Shown: positions 55,388 to 64,000, counted from the stretch's first letter. The stretch: 64,000 bases of DNA from Thauera butanivorans NBRC 103042 (GCF_001591165.1 NZ_BCUG01000007.1:1-64000); one strand, 5' to 3'. Translations and numbers: made by a program. Notes: a model not told the origin generated them from the letters alone.

Positions 55388-55771
55388 TCACATGCCCAGT
55401 GATTCGAAATCGAACGATAACTGGCGATGGTGACGGATGGCGAGCAGATGCACGGTATCGCCGATGTGCGCATACAGCACCAGATGCCGTGCCGTCACGT
55501 ATTCCCGCAGGCTGCCCGTGGGGTCCAGCATTTCGAGTTGGGAGACGAGCCGTTCGAGTTGTGAGGCCGCTTCGACTGATTGCACAGGGCGGACGAGGAA
55601 ATCGCGGCCCATGTCCGGGTGGCGCTCGAGGTTCGGGATCACCACGTCGTGCAGGGTATCGAGGAGTGCATCGAAATGCCCGGACGCATCAGTCTCGTCC
55701 AGAAAGCGTTCGATGGCTTCGAGATGAAGCTCGAAGCTTCGGGTGAGGAGGACAGAAGCAATCCTGCTCAT
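55388..55771 (-). CDS. parE: RelE/ParE-family toxin
   Basis: A 127-residue type II toxin. It has the RelE/ParE fold pattern (SFELHLEAIERFLDETD, LREYVTARHLVLYAHIGDTVHLLAIRHHRQLSFD). Start overlaps the antitoxin stop by 4 bases, typical of such pairs. It likely inhibits gyrase or cleaves mRNA; which is not clear. Nothing suggests inactivation. Confidence 0.83.
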   Translation of the reverse strand: MSRIASVLLTRSFELHLEAIERFLDETDASGHFDALLDTLHDVVIPNLERHPDMGRDFLVRPVQSVEAASQLERLVSQLEMLDPTGSLREYVTARHLVLYAHIGDTVHLLAIRHHRQLSFDFESLGM

Positions 55772-56061
55772 TCCTTGGCGCGGCGTGCCTTGAAATCGGC
55801 GATTGCCGCGCGGGCGTCCCGGCTGCGGCCCTCGGCGACATCTCGCAAGCCACTTGCGGCATCGTCGATCAGCAGCATGTGGATGTGCGCGCGTTCGAGC
55901 CGATGGTAGTGGTCCAGGCGTTGCGCATCGATCAGTGCGACATAGCTCTCACCATTCTTGGTGATGATCTTCTCCGCGCCTGCCTTGACCTGATCCGCCA
56001 ACTCCGACAACTGGGCGCGGGCGGTGGTCAGCGAAACGATGTCCCGTGCAGTGATGGTCAT
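55768..56061 (-). CDS. Phd/YefM-family antitoxin
   Basis: A 97-residue antitoxin. Its N-terminal half (DIVSLTTARAQLSELADQVKAGAEKIITKNGESYVALIDAQRL) is the Phd/YefM DNA-binding domain; the acidic/basic C-terminal part neutralises the toxin next door. A palindrome (56085-56106) just upstream is a likely operator for self-repression. Confidence 0.87.
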   Translation of the reverse strand: MTITARDIVSLTTARAQLSELADQVKAGAEKIITKNGESYVALIDAQRLDHYHRLERAHIHMLLIDDAASGLRDVAEGRSRDARAAIADFKARRAKE

Positions 56062-56084
56062 GATGATGGCTGTACAGAATTGAT

Positions 56085-56106
56085 GCTTTCATTCTAGCTT
56101 GAAAGC
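56085..56106. promoter_or_regulatory. Palindromic operator of the Phd/ParE pair
   Basis: GCTTTCA and TGAAAGC form perfect 7-base arms with an 8-base centre, 24 bases upstream of the antitoxin start. Position and symmetry fit the autorepressor site of Phd-type antitoxins. Confidence 0.6.
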
Positions 56107-56246
56107 AGGCGTTCGATGGCAGATCGAGGTCGCCGCCAGGGGGCGTCTGCGATGCCGGCCGCTGGCTGCCAGGCGCTGCAGAACCGATGCGGGCATCTCC
56201 GCAGGATGAACGAACAGATGTTCGTGTCGAGCATGCAGGTCTTCAC
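56094..56246 (-). pseudogene. vapC: Truncated, frame-shifted vapC toxin
   Basis: A GTG (56246) overlaps the vapB stop as GTGA and reads KTCMLDTNICSFILR, the PIN-domain opening with its catalytic Asp. A one-base loss after CGG then shifts the frame; adding one base restores R-E-M-P-A-S-V-L-Q-R-L-A-A-S, as VapC should read. After that the gene ends within about 60 bases. The remaining catalytic acids are gone, so the toxin is dead. Confidence 0.75.
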
Positions 56247-56476
56247 AACTCGAACCGGCCTTCATCATCCACCGCCGCCGTCCGCTCCTGGAGGAAATCC
56301 GCGTCGGTCTTGGCCAGCAAGGCCAGGGATTCCCATCTCGGGCGAGTGGGGCGCAAGGTGATCACATCGCCTTCACGGCGAATCTCCAGTTCGCGCACGC
56401 CGCCGTAAGCCATGCCCACTGGCAGGCGTATGGCCTGGTTCTCGGAGCGGCCATCCCTCAGGCGGGCGTTGCCCAT
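56243..56476 (-). CDS. vapB: VapB-type antitoxin overlapping the marR end
   Basis: A 77-residue (or 80 from the ATG at 56485) AbrB/SpoVT-like antitoxin: NARLRDGRSENQAIRLPVGMAYGG, RELEIRREGDVITLRPTRPRWESL. Its ATG lies inside the last codons of marR, out of frame, a 19-base overlap. The toxin partner is broken, so it is an orphan antitoxin that may still bind DNA. Confidence 0.78.
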   Translation of the reverse strand: MGNARLRDGRSENQAIRLPVGMAYGGVRELEIRREGDVITLRPTRPRWESLALLAKTDADFLQERTAAVDDEGRFEL

Positions 56477-57006
56477 TCCCGGCATATTTTCCCGGTCTGC
56501 TCGATGGCCAGCGCTTCGCCGGTCAGGCCGCAGTGCGTGGTGTCGCCGTCGGTGCGGAAGTGGGCGCATTGCCGGCAGATGCCGAAGGCGTGCTGGCCGT
56601 TGAGGCGCTGCAGCGCGACGAGGAGGCTGCGCAGGGTGTCGGCGAGCGCGGCGCCGTCGGCGTGCATGTCGAGTGCGCCTTGCACGCGCTCGGCCCAACT
56701 GTTCTGCAGCACCGCCATGCCGGCGGGCGTCAGCTTCAGGTGGATGCGCTTGCCGTGGCGGGCGTCGGCCTGCTTGACGACCAGCGCCTTGCGCTCGAGC
56801 ACGGTCAGGGTCTGCGACACGGTGCCGCGGGTGATGCCGAAATAGTCGGCGATGGCGATCGGCAGGTCGCTGTAGCGGTTGGCCTGCGCCAGGTATTGCA
56901 GCACCTGGAGGTGGATCGGCAGCAGGCCGTGGCGCGCGGCGTCTTCGCGCAAGGATTGCTGGAGCAGCGCGCCCAGGCGTTCGAGGTAAAGGGTGGCGGT
57001 GGTCAT
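56458..57006 (-). CDS. MarR-family regulator with C-terminal Cys cluster
   Basis: A 182-residue winged-helix regulator: LPIHLQVLQYLAQANRYSDLPIAIADYFGITRGTVSQTLTVLERKALVVKQADARHGKRIHLKLTPAG is the classical MarR core. After about residue 140 a Cys-rich tail (CRQCAHFR, HCGLTG, KICREW) could bind metal or sense oxidants. It diverges from the thioredoxin-like gene 121 bases away, across a perfect palindrome and promoter, the standard arrangement for self-regulation and repression of the neighbour. Confidence 0.9.
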   Translation of the reverse strand: MTTATLYLERLGALLQQSLREDAARHGLLPIHLQVLQYLAQANRYSDLPIAIADYFGITRGTVSQTLTVLERKALVVKQADARHGKRIHLKLTPAGMAVLQNSWAERVQGALDMHADGAALADTLRSLLVALQRLNGQHAFGICRQCAHFRTDGDTTHCGLTGEALAIEQTGKICREWATPA

Positions 57007-57035
57007 GGCAATAATGTATCGCCTCGAAGCATTGC

Positions 57036-57064
57036 TTGACCAGCGGGTGTACGATGCCTATGCT
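57036..57064 (+). promoter_or_regulatory. Sigma-70 promoter for thioredoxin-like gene
   Basis: TTGACC (57036-57041) and TATGCT (57059-57064) are separated by exactly 17 bases. The expected start site (about 57071) falls in the palindrome 57069-57087, so a bound repressor would block initiation. Confidence 0.75.
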
Positions 57065-57068
57065 TTAA

Positions 57069-57087
57069 ATGCATCGAGTCGATGCAT
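57069..57087. promoter_or_regulatory. Perfect palindrome, probable MarR operator
   Basis: ATGCATCGA-G-TCGATGCAT has nine-base arms around one G. It overlaps the transcription start predicted for the 57128 gene and faces marR. Confidence 0.75.
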
Positions 57088-57127
57088 GTTTGCATCCATT
57101 ACATCCAGAAACCCAAGGAGCGTCATC

Positions 57128-57361
57128 ATGAGCAAGGCTTTGTTCTTCCATGCCGGTTGCCCGATCTGCATTTCCGCGGAGCAGCAGGTTGCCGCTGCGC
57201 TCGACCCCGCGCGCTACGACGTCGAGGTCGTGCATCTGGGCGAGCAGAAATCCCGCATTGCCGAAGCAGAGGGCTTCGGCGTCCAGTCGGTTCCGGCCTT
57301 GGTCATCGACGGCCAGCCTTTCCACATCAACTTTGGTGCTTCGCTGGCCGATCTGAAGTAG
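57128..57361 (+). CDS. Small thioredoxin/glutaredoxin-like protein
   Basis: A 77-residue thioredoxin-fold protein with AAGGAG site. The active-site motif is CPIC (FFHAGCPICISAEQQV), followed by GVQSVPALVIDGQPFHINFG with the cis-Pro. Its size matches glutaredoxin-like disulfide carriers. Control by the adjacent MarR regulator with Cys residues suggests a redox or organic-hydroperoxide response. Confidence 0.88.
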   Translation: MSKALFFHAGCPICISAEQQVAAALDPARYDVEVVHLGEQKSRIAEAEGFGVQSVPALVIDGQPFHINFGASLADLK

Positions 57362-57453
57362 GCGGAAGCGCTTGCAAAAGGCTGTGCGGCAAGTCGGCCG
57401 CGATCATGTCGTCCGGCGGTTGCAGGATGCAGGCGGCGGCTTGCCCTGATGCG

Positions 57454-57720
57454 TCATCTTCTTTTCGGCCGCCGCCCTGGCGTCCCCTGCGTGCCAGCCG
57501 GGGCCGCCGGGCGCGGCTGGCCGTATTTGCGGTAAACCGCGCGGGCGTCGGCCTCGGCGCGTTCCTGGGTACAGATCGACGGATCGTCGTCGTGGCCGCT
57601 GAAGAAATCGTCCTCCTGGGCGGCCATGACCAGCTTGATCGCGGCGTCTTCGCTTTGCTCGTAGCGTTCGTAGAGCAGGGTGGCGACTTCGTCCAGGTGC
57701 TGTTCGTAGCTCATCGGCAT
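57454..57720 (-). CDS. Small conserved-looking protein after gorA, unknown
   Basis: 88 residues: an acidic N-terminal half (LDEVATLLYERYEQSEDAAIKLVMAAQEDDFFSGHDDDPSICTQ) and a basic tail (AGTQGTPGRRPKRR). An AGGAG site lies about ten bases before the ATG. It starts 13 bases after the gorA stop. I recognise no domain. Confidence 0.6.
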   Translation of the reverse strand: MPMSYEQHLDEVATLLYERYEQSEDAAIKLVMAAQEDDFFSGHDDDPSICTQERAEADARAVYRKYGQPRPAAPAGTQGTPGRRPKRR

Positions 57721-57733
57721 GGTTCCGGCGCTC

Positions 57734-59074
57734 CTAGCGCAGCGTGACGAGCTCTTCGGCGCTGGTCGGGTGGATGGCGATGGTGCGATCGAAATCGGCC
57801 TTGCGTGCGCCCATGCGGACGGCGACGGCAAAGCCTTGCAGCATTTCGTCGGCGCCGTCGCCGATGGCATGCAGGCCGACGATGCGTTCGTCGGCGCCTT
57901 CGCACACCAGTTTCATCGCCGTCCTGGGGCGGTGTTCGGTCAGCGCGTGGTACATGGCGGTGAAGCGGGTGGTGTAGACCTTGACCTCGGCGAAGCGCTT
58001 GCGGGCTTCGTCCTCGGTGAGGCCGACGGTGCCGATCGGCGGGTGGCTGAAGATGACGGTGGGGATGCAGTCGTAGTCGAGCCGGCTGTCGGGCTGGTTC
58101 AGGAACAGGCGCGCGGCCAGCTTGCGCCCGGCGGCGATGGCGACCGGCGTGAGCTCGGCTTGGCCGGTGATGTCGCCGATGGCGTAGATGCCGGGTGCGG
58201 TGGTGTTCTGGAAGGCGTCGGTGTGGATGACGCCCTTGTCGTCGGCGGCGAGGCCGGCGGCGGCGAGATTCAGGCGGTCGGTGTTGGGGCGGCGGCCGGT
58301 GGCCCACACCAGGGCGTCGGCCTCGAAGACCTTGCCGTCGCCGCAGGCTATGCGCAGGCTGCCGTCGGCCTGGCGGCTGACGGCCTCGGGCTGGACGCCG
58401 AAGTTCAGGCGCACGCCGCTGGCCTGCATCTGTTCGGCCAGTTCGTCGCGCAGCATGGCGTCGAAGGGGCGCAGCAGGTGAGGACCGCGCACCAGCATGT
58501 CGACCTGGGTGCCGAGGCCGTTGAACACGCCGGCCAGTTCCACCGCGATGTAGCCGGCGCCGACGACGGCGACGCGGCGCGGCTGCCGGTCGAGGGCGAA
58601 GAAGCCATCCGAGTCGATGCCGAGTTCGGCGCCTGCGATGTCCGGCACTGCCGGGCGGCCGCCGGTGGCGATGACGATGTGCGGCGCGCTGTAGCGCTGG
58701 CCGTCGACTTCGATGGTATGGGCGTCGACGAAACGGGCGAAGCCTTCGACGACGTCGACGCCGGCCGTGTCCAGCATGTTGGCGTAGATGCCGTTGAGGC
58801 GGGCGATGTAGGCGTCGCGGCGGGCCTTCAGCGTGTTCCAGTCGAAGCGGCGTGCCGGTGCGTCGAAACCATAGCCGGAGGCGTCGCGCAGGGTCTGGGC
58901 GATGTTCGACGCGTACCACATCACTTTCTTGGGCACGCAGCCCACGTTGACGCAGGTGCCGCCGAGGCGCGCGGCTTCGACCAGCAGCACGCGGGCGCCG
59001 TATTCCGCCGCGCGCCGCGCGCTGGCGACGCCGCCGCTGCCGCCGCCGATTGCGATGTAGTCGTACTGCTTCAT
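57734..59074 (-). CDS. gorA: Glutathione-disulfide reductase
   Basis: A 446-residue class I FAD disulfide reductase. FAD loop [21 protein letters not shown], redox pair in [22 protein letters not shown]-binding [21 protein letters not shown], and the C-terminal His-Glu dyad in IHPTSAEEL. It keeps glutathione reduced. It overlaps mobA by 4 bases, an unrelated gene in the same transcript. Confidence 0.93.
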   Translation of the reverse strand: MKQYDYIAIGGGSGGVASARRAAEYGARVLLVEAARLGGTCVNVGCVPKKVMWYASNIAQTLRDASGYGFDAPARRFDWNTLKARRDAYIARLNGIYANMLDTAGVDVVEGFARFVDAHTIEVDGQRYSAPHIVIATGGRPAVPDIAGAELGIDSDGFFALDRQPRRVAVVGAGYIAVELAGVFNGLGTQVDMLVRGPHLLRPFDAMLRDELAEQMQASGVRLNFGVQPEAVSRQADGSLRIACGDGKVFEADALVWATGRRPNTDRLNLAAAGLAADDKGVIHTDAFQNTTAPGIYAIGDITGQAELTPVAIAAGRKLAARLFLNQPDSRLDYDCIPTVIFSHPPIGTVGLTEDEARKRFAEVKVYTTRFTAMYHALTEHRPRTAMKLVCEGADERIVGLHAIGDGADEMLQGFAVAVRMGARKADFDRTIAIHPTSAEELVTLR

Positions 59075-59730
59075 GTCGGGTTCCTTTGCTGAATGCCGGT
59101 GATGGCCGGGGTGCCGTCGAGGCTCACGCTGCGGCCGGCTTCCGCGAGTTCGATGGGGGTGTTGATGTTGCGGAAGGCAGCGGCTTCGTCGTCGAAGGAC
59201 ACTTCTACCACGTCCAGCGTGTCGTGCCAGCGGGCGACGCCGCGCCCGCCGCCGTGAAGGTAGTCGGCGAGCGGGCCGGCGAGTTCGCGGCGGCACAGGC
59301 AGAACACCGGCTGCAGCCGGTCGAAAGTGCGCGCGACGGCGAGCTGGGCGCCGGCCGAGTGCAGTGCGCCGGCCAGGCGGTCGACGAGATCGGCCGGCAG
59401 GAAGGGCGAGTCGCAGGGCACGGTGGCCACCAGCGGGTGGCGGGCGTGCAGCAGCGCGGCATGCAGGCCGGCCAGCGGGCCGCCGAAGCCGCCGATGTCA
59501 TCGCTGAACACCGGGTGGCCGAAGGCCCGCCAGGCGTCGAGGTTGCGGTTGGCATTGACGATCAGTTCGTCGACCTGCGGCGCCAGGCGTTCGAGCACAT
59601 GTGCCGCCATCGGCCGGCCGGCCAGTTCGACCAGCCCTTTGTCGACGCCGCCCATGCGGCTGCCCTGGCCGCCGGCGAGCAGCAGGCCGGTGATGCGGCG
59701 GTCGGCGGGACGCGGAGCGGGTGGGGACAT
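59071..59730 (-). CDS. mobA: Molybdenum cofactor guanylyltransferase MobA
   Basis: A 219-residue nucleotidyltransferase with [26 protein letters not shown] and [32 protein letters not shown] as in MobA. It attaches GMP to molybdopterin. The last residues overlap gorA. Nitrate and other Mo-enzymes are expected elsewhere in the genome. Confidence 0.93.
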   Translation of the reverse strand: MSPPAPRPADRRITGLLLAGGQGSRMGGVDKGLVELAGRPMAAHVLERLAPQVDELIVNANRNLDAWRAFGHPVFSDDIGGFGGPLAGLHAALLHARHPLVATVPCDSPFLPADLVDRLAGALHSAGAQLAVARTFDRLQPVFCLCRRELAGPLADYLHGGGRGVARWHDTLDVVEVSFDDEAAAFRNINTPIELAEAGRSVSLDGTPAITGIQQRNPT

Positions 59731-59811
59731 CGTGCTGGTGATGAGGTGCCGGGGCAGGCTGCCGATTGTAGCGGCTCGCCGGCAAGGAGGGCGAGGCCGC
59801 GCCGCGGGTGC

Positions 59812-62688
59812 TCACTTGTTGCCGAGCAGGCTGATGGCGTGCAGCGCATGCGGCGGCGGGCCGCTGAGCCAGTTGCGTATCTCGTCCGGCGGCAGGGGCT
59901 GGGCGAACAGGTAGCCTTGCACGACGTCGCAGCCGTGGTCGGCGAGAAAGCGCAGCTGCGCCTGGGTCTCGACGCCTTCGGCCACCACGGTCATGCCGAG
60001 GCCGTGGGCCAGTGCGATGGTGCCGCGCACGATGGCGGCGGCGTCGTGGTCGCTGACGTCGCCGACGAAGCTCCTGTCGATCTTCAGCTCCGATACCGGA
60101 AAGCGCTTGAGCAGCGACAGCGAGGAGTAACCGGTGCCGAAATCGTCCACCGCGATGCTGACGCCCAGGTTGTGGATGCTGTGCAGCAGCTCGGCGGCGT
60201 AGCCGGGATTGCGCATCGCGGTCGATTCGGTCAGTTCCACCTTCAGCATCGACGGCGCGAGCCCGCTGTCGGCGAGGCCTTCGCGGATGGTGTCGACGAT
60301 GGCCATGTCGGAGAACTGGCGTGCCGATACGTTGACCGCGAGCGGCACCGTGAGCAGTCCTTCGCGGTTCCAGTGCGCGGTCTGTCTCATCGCGGCATGG
60401 ATCGCCCATTCGCCGATGCCGCGGATGATGCCCGATTCTTCCGCGGCGGTGATGAACTCGTCCGGCATCACCCGCCCCTTGCCCGGGCGTTGCCAGCGGA
60501 TCAGCGATTCGAGGCCGGCCAGGCGGCCGCTGGCGATCTCGATCTGCGGCTGGTAGAACAGTTCGAACTCCTGGTTGGCCAGACCATGATGCAGCGCGGT
60601 TTCCATGTCCAGGCGGTCGCGCGACCAGGTGTTCATCTCCGGCGAGTAGAAGGTGTAGCGGCTGCCGCCTTCGATCTTGCCCCGGTACATGGCCTTGTCG
60701 GCCATCGACAGCAGGGTTTCGGCATTCGGGCTGTCCTCGGGTCCGACGCTGATGCCGATGCTGCATGACAGCAGCAGGCCGGTGTTGCCGTCGGCTTCGA
60801 ATTCGCGATCGAGGATTTCGAGCACCTTGAGCGCCACGGCGATCACCGCGTTGCGGTCCTCCAGCTTGTCGAGCAGGATGATGAATTCATCGCCGCCCCA
60901 GCGCGCGATGGTGTCGCCGGCCCGCACCGAAGCCTGCAGGCGGGCGGCCACGTCCCGCAGCACCGCGTCTCCGGCATCGTGTCCCAGGCTGTCGTTGATG
61001 CGCTTGAAACGGTCGAGATCGACGAACAGCAGCGCCAGCATGCTGTTGTGGCGCTGCGCGTTGGCCAGCGCCAGGCGCAGGCGGTCGAGCAGCAGGGCGC
61101 GGTTGGGCAGCCGGGTCAGCAGATCGTGGGTGGCCTCGTGCTGCAGCCGGATGGTGGCGGCGATGGCGTCGGTGACGTCGTTGAGCGCCAGCACTGCGCC
61201 GCCGCCGGCACCGCCGACCGGGGTCGCGGTGAGCTTGAGGGCATAGTGGCTGCCGTCGGGGCCCTGCCAGTCGATCGGCTCCGGCAGGCGTATCGTCTGC
61301 CGGTTCTGCAGGCAGGCGAGTACGGCGCCGACGATCTGCGGGGTCTGGCCGGTATGTTCCCGGACCAGGTCGCCGACCAGGCTGCCCTGTGCTTCGTCGC
61401 GGTTCAGCCCGGTCAGGCGCTCCGCGACCGGGTTGGTCAGCGTGACGCGGGTGCTTTCGTCGATGGTGAATACCGCGTCGGCGATCGAACGCAGCGTGGC
61501 GTCGGCGTCCTGCTGGACGTGGCGCAGCCTGCCGCGAGTGCGCTGCAGGTACAGCCCGAACCACAGCAGGCTGCCGGACAGCAGGCTGGCCAGCGCCGGG
61601 GTGGGCGGAACCCACAGCTGCCAGGCATTGAGCGTCATGCCGCTGGCGGCGAGCGGAAGCAGCGCGAGGCTGGCCACTGCGGCGGCGGCGATGACAGGCG
61701 ACTGGATGCGGGCGTGGACGACGACGGCAAGCGCCAGCAAGGCCAGGGCGAAGCTCAGGGTGGCGCTGCTGCCCGCGCTGCGATAGACCAGGCCGCCGTG
61801 CAGGGCGTCGTAAGCGCGGGCATGGAATTCGACCGCTGCCATCGGCTGGCTGTGGCGGGAGTCGGGGGTGGGCAGGCTGGCGTCGAGGCCGTTGGCCGTG
61901 GGGCCGACGAACACGGCCTTGCCGCGCAACTGTTCGGCCAGTTCAGGGCGTTCGAGTAGGCTGTGATACGAAATGCGGGGCGGCCGGGTGTCCGGGCCTG
62001 GATAGGGCAGCAGGAGCTCGCCTTCGCGTACCCACAGCGGACTGGAGGCGGTGCTGCGGACCCGCACGCCGCTCTGTGCCTGCTGCCCAACGGCGGCGGC
62101 GTGGCCGGCCGGGCTGGACAGGTGCAGCGTCGCCAGGGCAAGCGCTTCCCAGCGCGGCGTGCCGCTGCCGGCGCGGCTGTAGGTACGGCGCACCAGGGCA
62201 TCGGCGTCGAGTTCCACATCGACATGGCCGAGCATGGCCGCGGCGCTGCCGAGTTCGGCGGTGGGCAGCAGATCGGCCACGCCGCCGGCATCGCCGGCTT
62301 GGCGCGGCGCGACCGGCAGGACCACGCGGCCGGAGGCGGCAATCGCTGCGGCCAGTTGCCCGTCGTCGGCGGAGGGTTCGGCAAACAGGATCGGCATGCC
62401 GATGGCGGATACGCCGGCGGCGCTGAGCCGATCGATCAGCCGTGCATGCACGGCACGGCTCCAGGGCCAGCGTCCGAGCGCGTCGAGCGCGGCGTCGTCG
62501 ATCGCGATCACGACCGCATCCTGTGTGCGGGCCTTGCCGCGGAACAGCGGTTCGAGCGTGTCGTAGGCGAGCAGGTCGAGGCGCTGCGCCGGCTGCCAGG
62601 AAAGCAGCGACAGGACGCAGGCAAGCATGGCTGCCGCTGCCCATGGCAGATGGCGTCCGGAGGCCTCGGCCAGGTGGCTGCGGCTCAC
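59812..62688 (-). CDS. CHASE2-PAS-GGDEF-EAL membrane protein
   Basis: A 958-residue c-di-GMP protein. An N-terminal helix, a CHASE2 sensor domain (about 35-320: DLLAYDTLEPLFRG, VVIAIDDAALDALGRWPWSR, AVFVGPTANGLDASLPTP), then three helices (about 315-385). PAS follows (about 400-510), then GGDEF with the intact RWGGDEFIILLD, and an EAL domain whose motif reads ESL (LAGLESLIRWQRP) but keeps DDFGTGYSS and EGVE. The periplasmic CHASE2 part would sense an extracellular signal. It is about 145 bases after a FecR-like gene. Confidence 0.9.
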   Translation of the reverse strand: MSRSHLAEASGRHLPWAAAAMLACVLSLLSWQPAQRLDLLAYDTLEPLFRGKARTQDAVVIAIDDAALDALGRWPWSRAVHARLIDRLSAAGVSAIGMPILFAEPSADDGQLAAAIAASGRVVLPVAPRQAGDAGGVADLLPTAELGSAAAMLGHVDVELDADALVRRTYSRAGSGTPRWEALALATLHLSSPAGHAAAVGQQAQSGVRVRSTASSPLWVREGELLLPYPGPDTRPPRISYHSLLERPELAEQLRGKAVFVGPTANGLDASLPTPDSRHSQPMAAVEFHARAYDALHGGLVYRSAGSSATLSFALALLALAVVVHARIQSPVIAAAAVASLALLPLAASGMTLNAWQLWVPPTPALASLLSGSLLWFGLYLQRTRGRLRHVQQDADATLRSIADAVFTIDESTRVTLTNPVAERLTGLNRDEAQGSLVGDLVREHTGQTPQIVGAVLACLQNRQTIRLPEPIDWQGPDGSHYALKLTATPVGGAGGGAVLALNDVTDAIAATIRLQHEATHDLLTRLPNRALLLDRLRLALANAQRHNSMLALLFVDLDRFKRINDSLGHDAGDAVLRDVAARLQASVRAGDTIARWGGDEFIILLDKLEDRNAVIAVALKVLEILDREFEADGNTGLLLSCSIGISVGPEDSPNAETLLSMADKAMYRGKIEGGSRYTFYSPEMNTWSRDRLDMETALHHGLANQEFELFYQPQIEIASGRLAGLESLIRWQRPGKGRVMPDEFITAAEESGIIRGIGEWAIHAAMRQTAHWNREGLLTVPLAVNVSARQFSDMAIVDTIREGLADSGLAPSMLKVELTESTAMRNPGYAAELLHSIHNLGVSIAVDDFGTGYSSLSLLKRFPVSELKIDRSFVGDVSDHDAAAIVRGTIALAHGLGMTVVAEGVETQAQLRFLADHGCDVVQGYLFAQPLPPDEIRNWLSGPPPHALHAISLLGNK

Positions 62689-62832
62689 TGGGCTAGCCTC
62701 CTTCGGCCCCGGTTGAGAGGTTCGGGATCATGCGCATGCGATGCCATCCATCGAGCTGGAGCCATGGCGGCGCCCCGCCTTCGCTTTCCCCGGGCGGAGG
62801 CGCGCTTCCCGTGGATGGAGAAGTGATGGAGA

Positions 62833-63999
62833 TCATAGGGCGAGAATCACCGGCAGCAGCAGGAAAAGCGCCTGCCAGCGGCTGTGCGGCACGTCGATCT
62901 GTTGCGGCCGGCCCCAGGGGCCGGGCGGGCTGCCTGGTTCCTGGATGCGGATGCGCACATGCCAGGTTCCCGCTTCGGGCTGGTGGAGGGCGATTTCGGG
63001 GGTGGTGGTGTCGAATTCGTGCTCGGGCGAGTTGAAATCGGCTTTGCGGCTGAGCTGGACCTGGTAGCGGTCGCCCTCGCCGCCAGCGCGCCAGTGCAGC
63101 CGGAGCGTGTCGCCGTCCACTTCGGCCTCTGTGGCGGAGGGGCCGGCTGGCGGGCGCCGGAAGGGCTGGGGGTCGGACCACGGCCCGCGGCCTTCGGCCG
63201 CCGTGCTGACGGCAATGCGCCAGAAGTAATCGCCGGCGGGCAGGCCGTGGTCGAGAACGAGTTCGGTGCCGTCGAGTCCTTCGTGCGCGACGACCGGCGT
63301 ACCGAAGCCGCTGTCGGTGGCGAGCTGGAAATGGTAGGCCCGGGCATCGGGGACGCGAGCCCAGCGGAAGGCGACGTTTTCTTCCACGGCGAAGCCGCCT
63401 GCTGCAGGCTGGCTGGGGAAGGGCGGTTCCGGGCGCGCATCGACGACGATCTCGCGCTCGGCGCTCAAGCCCTCCAGGCCGCGGCTGTCGATCGCGCGCA
63501 CGCGCACGTGGTAGCGGCCATCGGCCAGCGCGGCACTGCCGAGCAGCGCGGCCTCGTCGCCGACGAGGTCCGAAGCGAGCGCGGTGAAGTTCTGCTGCGG
63601 AGAGATCTGGGTGCGGTACTGCACCGCACCTGCGACGGCTTCGATCGGCAGGCGGAAGGGCAGGCGGTCGATGACGCCGGGCACGGCTTCCAAGCCCGGC
63701 GCAGGCAGCAGGCGGACGGCCTGCCCGGGCGCCTTGCCTGCGGCTGCATACGCGCCCGTGGCGGTGCCGAGGCGGGTTTCGCCGCGATGGTTGCGCAGCG
63801 AGACCTCGCCGCTGAGCGTTTCCGCCAGCATGCCGTCGGCCAGCGCCGCGACACGGAATTCGGTGCCGCGGACGGCGGCCACCGCAGCGGGTGTCTCGAT
63901 GGTGTAGCGGCCGCCATTGTGCCGGACGGACTGCACGCTGTTGTCGATGCGGCCGTGCTTCAGTGCGATGCCGACCAGTTGCCCGTCCGAAGCCTGCAG
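62833..63999 (-). CDS. FecR-domain periplasmic protein, N-terminal part outside window
   Basis: The 388 visible residues run to the right edge. The FecR-type part is RHNGGRYTIETPAAVAAVRGTEFRVAALADG. Later repeats (VAFRWARVPDARAYHFQLATDSGFG; TLRLHWRAGGEGDRYQVQLSRKADFNSP) resemble fibronectin/Ig-like modules, and the protein ends in a short hydrophobic segment (ALFLLLPVILAL). FecR plus CHASE2 partners are a recurrent pair, suggesting this is the surface sensor for the diguanylate protein downstream. Confidence 0.78.
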   Translation of the reverse strand: MQASDGQLVGIALKHGRIDNSVQSVRHNGGRYTIETPAAVAAVRGTEFRVAALADGMLAETLSGEVSLRNHRGETRLGTATGAYAAAGKAPGQAVRLLPAPGLEAVPGVIDRLPFRLPIEAVAGAVQYRTQISPQQNFTALASDLVGDEAALLGSAALADGRYHVRVRAIDSRGLEGLSAEREIVVDARPEPPFPSQPAAGGFAVEENVAFRWARVPDARAYHFQLATDSGFGTPVVAHEGLDGTELVLDHGLPAGDYFWRIAVSTAAEGRGPWSDPQPFRRPPAGPSATEAEVDGDTLRLHWRAGGEGDRYQVQLSRKADFNSPEHEFDTTTPEIALHQPEAGTWHVRIRIQEPGSPPGPWGRPQQIDVPHSRWQALFLLLPVILAL

Positions 64000-64000
64000 G

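Overview
The DNA is very GC-rich, with dense overlapping genes. Its gene families (CobN with ChlI/ChlD-type partners, RhlE, MobA, HemJ, a c551-type cytochrome, several c-di-GMP proteins) suggest a betaproteobacterium of the Rhodocyclales (Azoarcus/Thauera/Aromatoleum type). That placement is inference from gene content and style; no rRNA marker is present.

The first 45 kb are dominated by corrinoid, cobalt and tetrapyrrole handling. (1) Positions 1-3442 (+): end of a CobN/HmuS-like large protein, a TonB-dependent receptor, an ExbB-like protein and a DUF2149 protein, resembling the hmuRSTUV-type arrangement. (2) 3522-4106 (-): a CBS-pair protein. (3) Four cobalamin riboswitches, each heading its own operon: RS1 (9846-10010, -) drives btuB, an unknown 189-aa gene and btuF-C-D; RS2 (15186-15375, -) drives a BtuB-like receptor, binding protein, ATPase and permease; RS3 (15541-15830, +) drives a siderophore-type receptor, lipoprotein binding protein, permease, ATPase and a CbiX-like/[2Fe-2S] fusion; RS4 (34934-35125, -) drives btuF-C-D, cobW, cobN, chlI, chlD and a lone cbiM, ending at a strong hairpin near 24252-24283. 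(4) 39836-45356: cobD(cbiB)-cobC-btuF (-), divergent from cobQ-queF (+).

Between these lie accessory genes at 21.8-24.2 kb (a broken mazEF pair, a membrane-anchored TIR protein, a VOC protein), then an RhlE helicase, an M48 protease and a Tat-exported metallo-beta-lactamase-fold protein. From 45.5 kb rightwards the window holds housekeeping and signalling genes: a small cytochrome c with an FNR-type box upstream; a minus-strand run of flavin/iron-sulfur reductase, HDOD protein, histidine kinase and REC-PAS-GGDEF-EAL regulator; an NAD(P)-epimerase-like gene, hemJ and a Uma2 gene; an orphan ABC ATPase beside an intact phd/parE pair and a decayed vapBC pair; a MarR regulator divergent from a thioredoxin-like gene over a clear promoter and palindrome; mobA-gorA-orf; and a CHASE2-PAS-GGDEF-EAL protein with a FecR-like partner cut by the right edge.

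How it fits together: four B12-sensing leaders co-control at least three outer-membrane receptors, four inner-membrane ABC transporters and the cobalt-insertion machinery, so low B12 should switch on corrinoid salvage, probably cobalt acquisition, and cobalt chelation at once. The least explained part is the RS3 operon, which looks like a metallophore importer placed under B12 control with a CbiX-like protein lacking the usual metal-binding histidines. No tRNA, rRNA, CRISPR array or complete insertion sequence was recognised.
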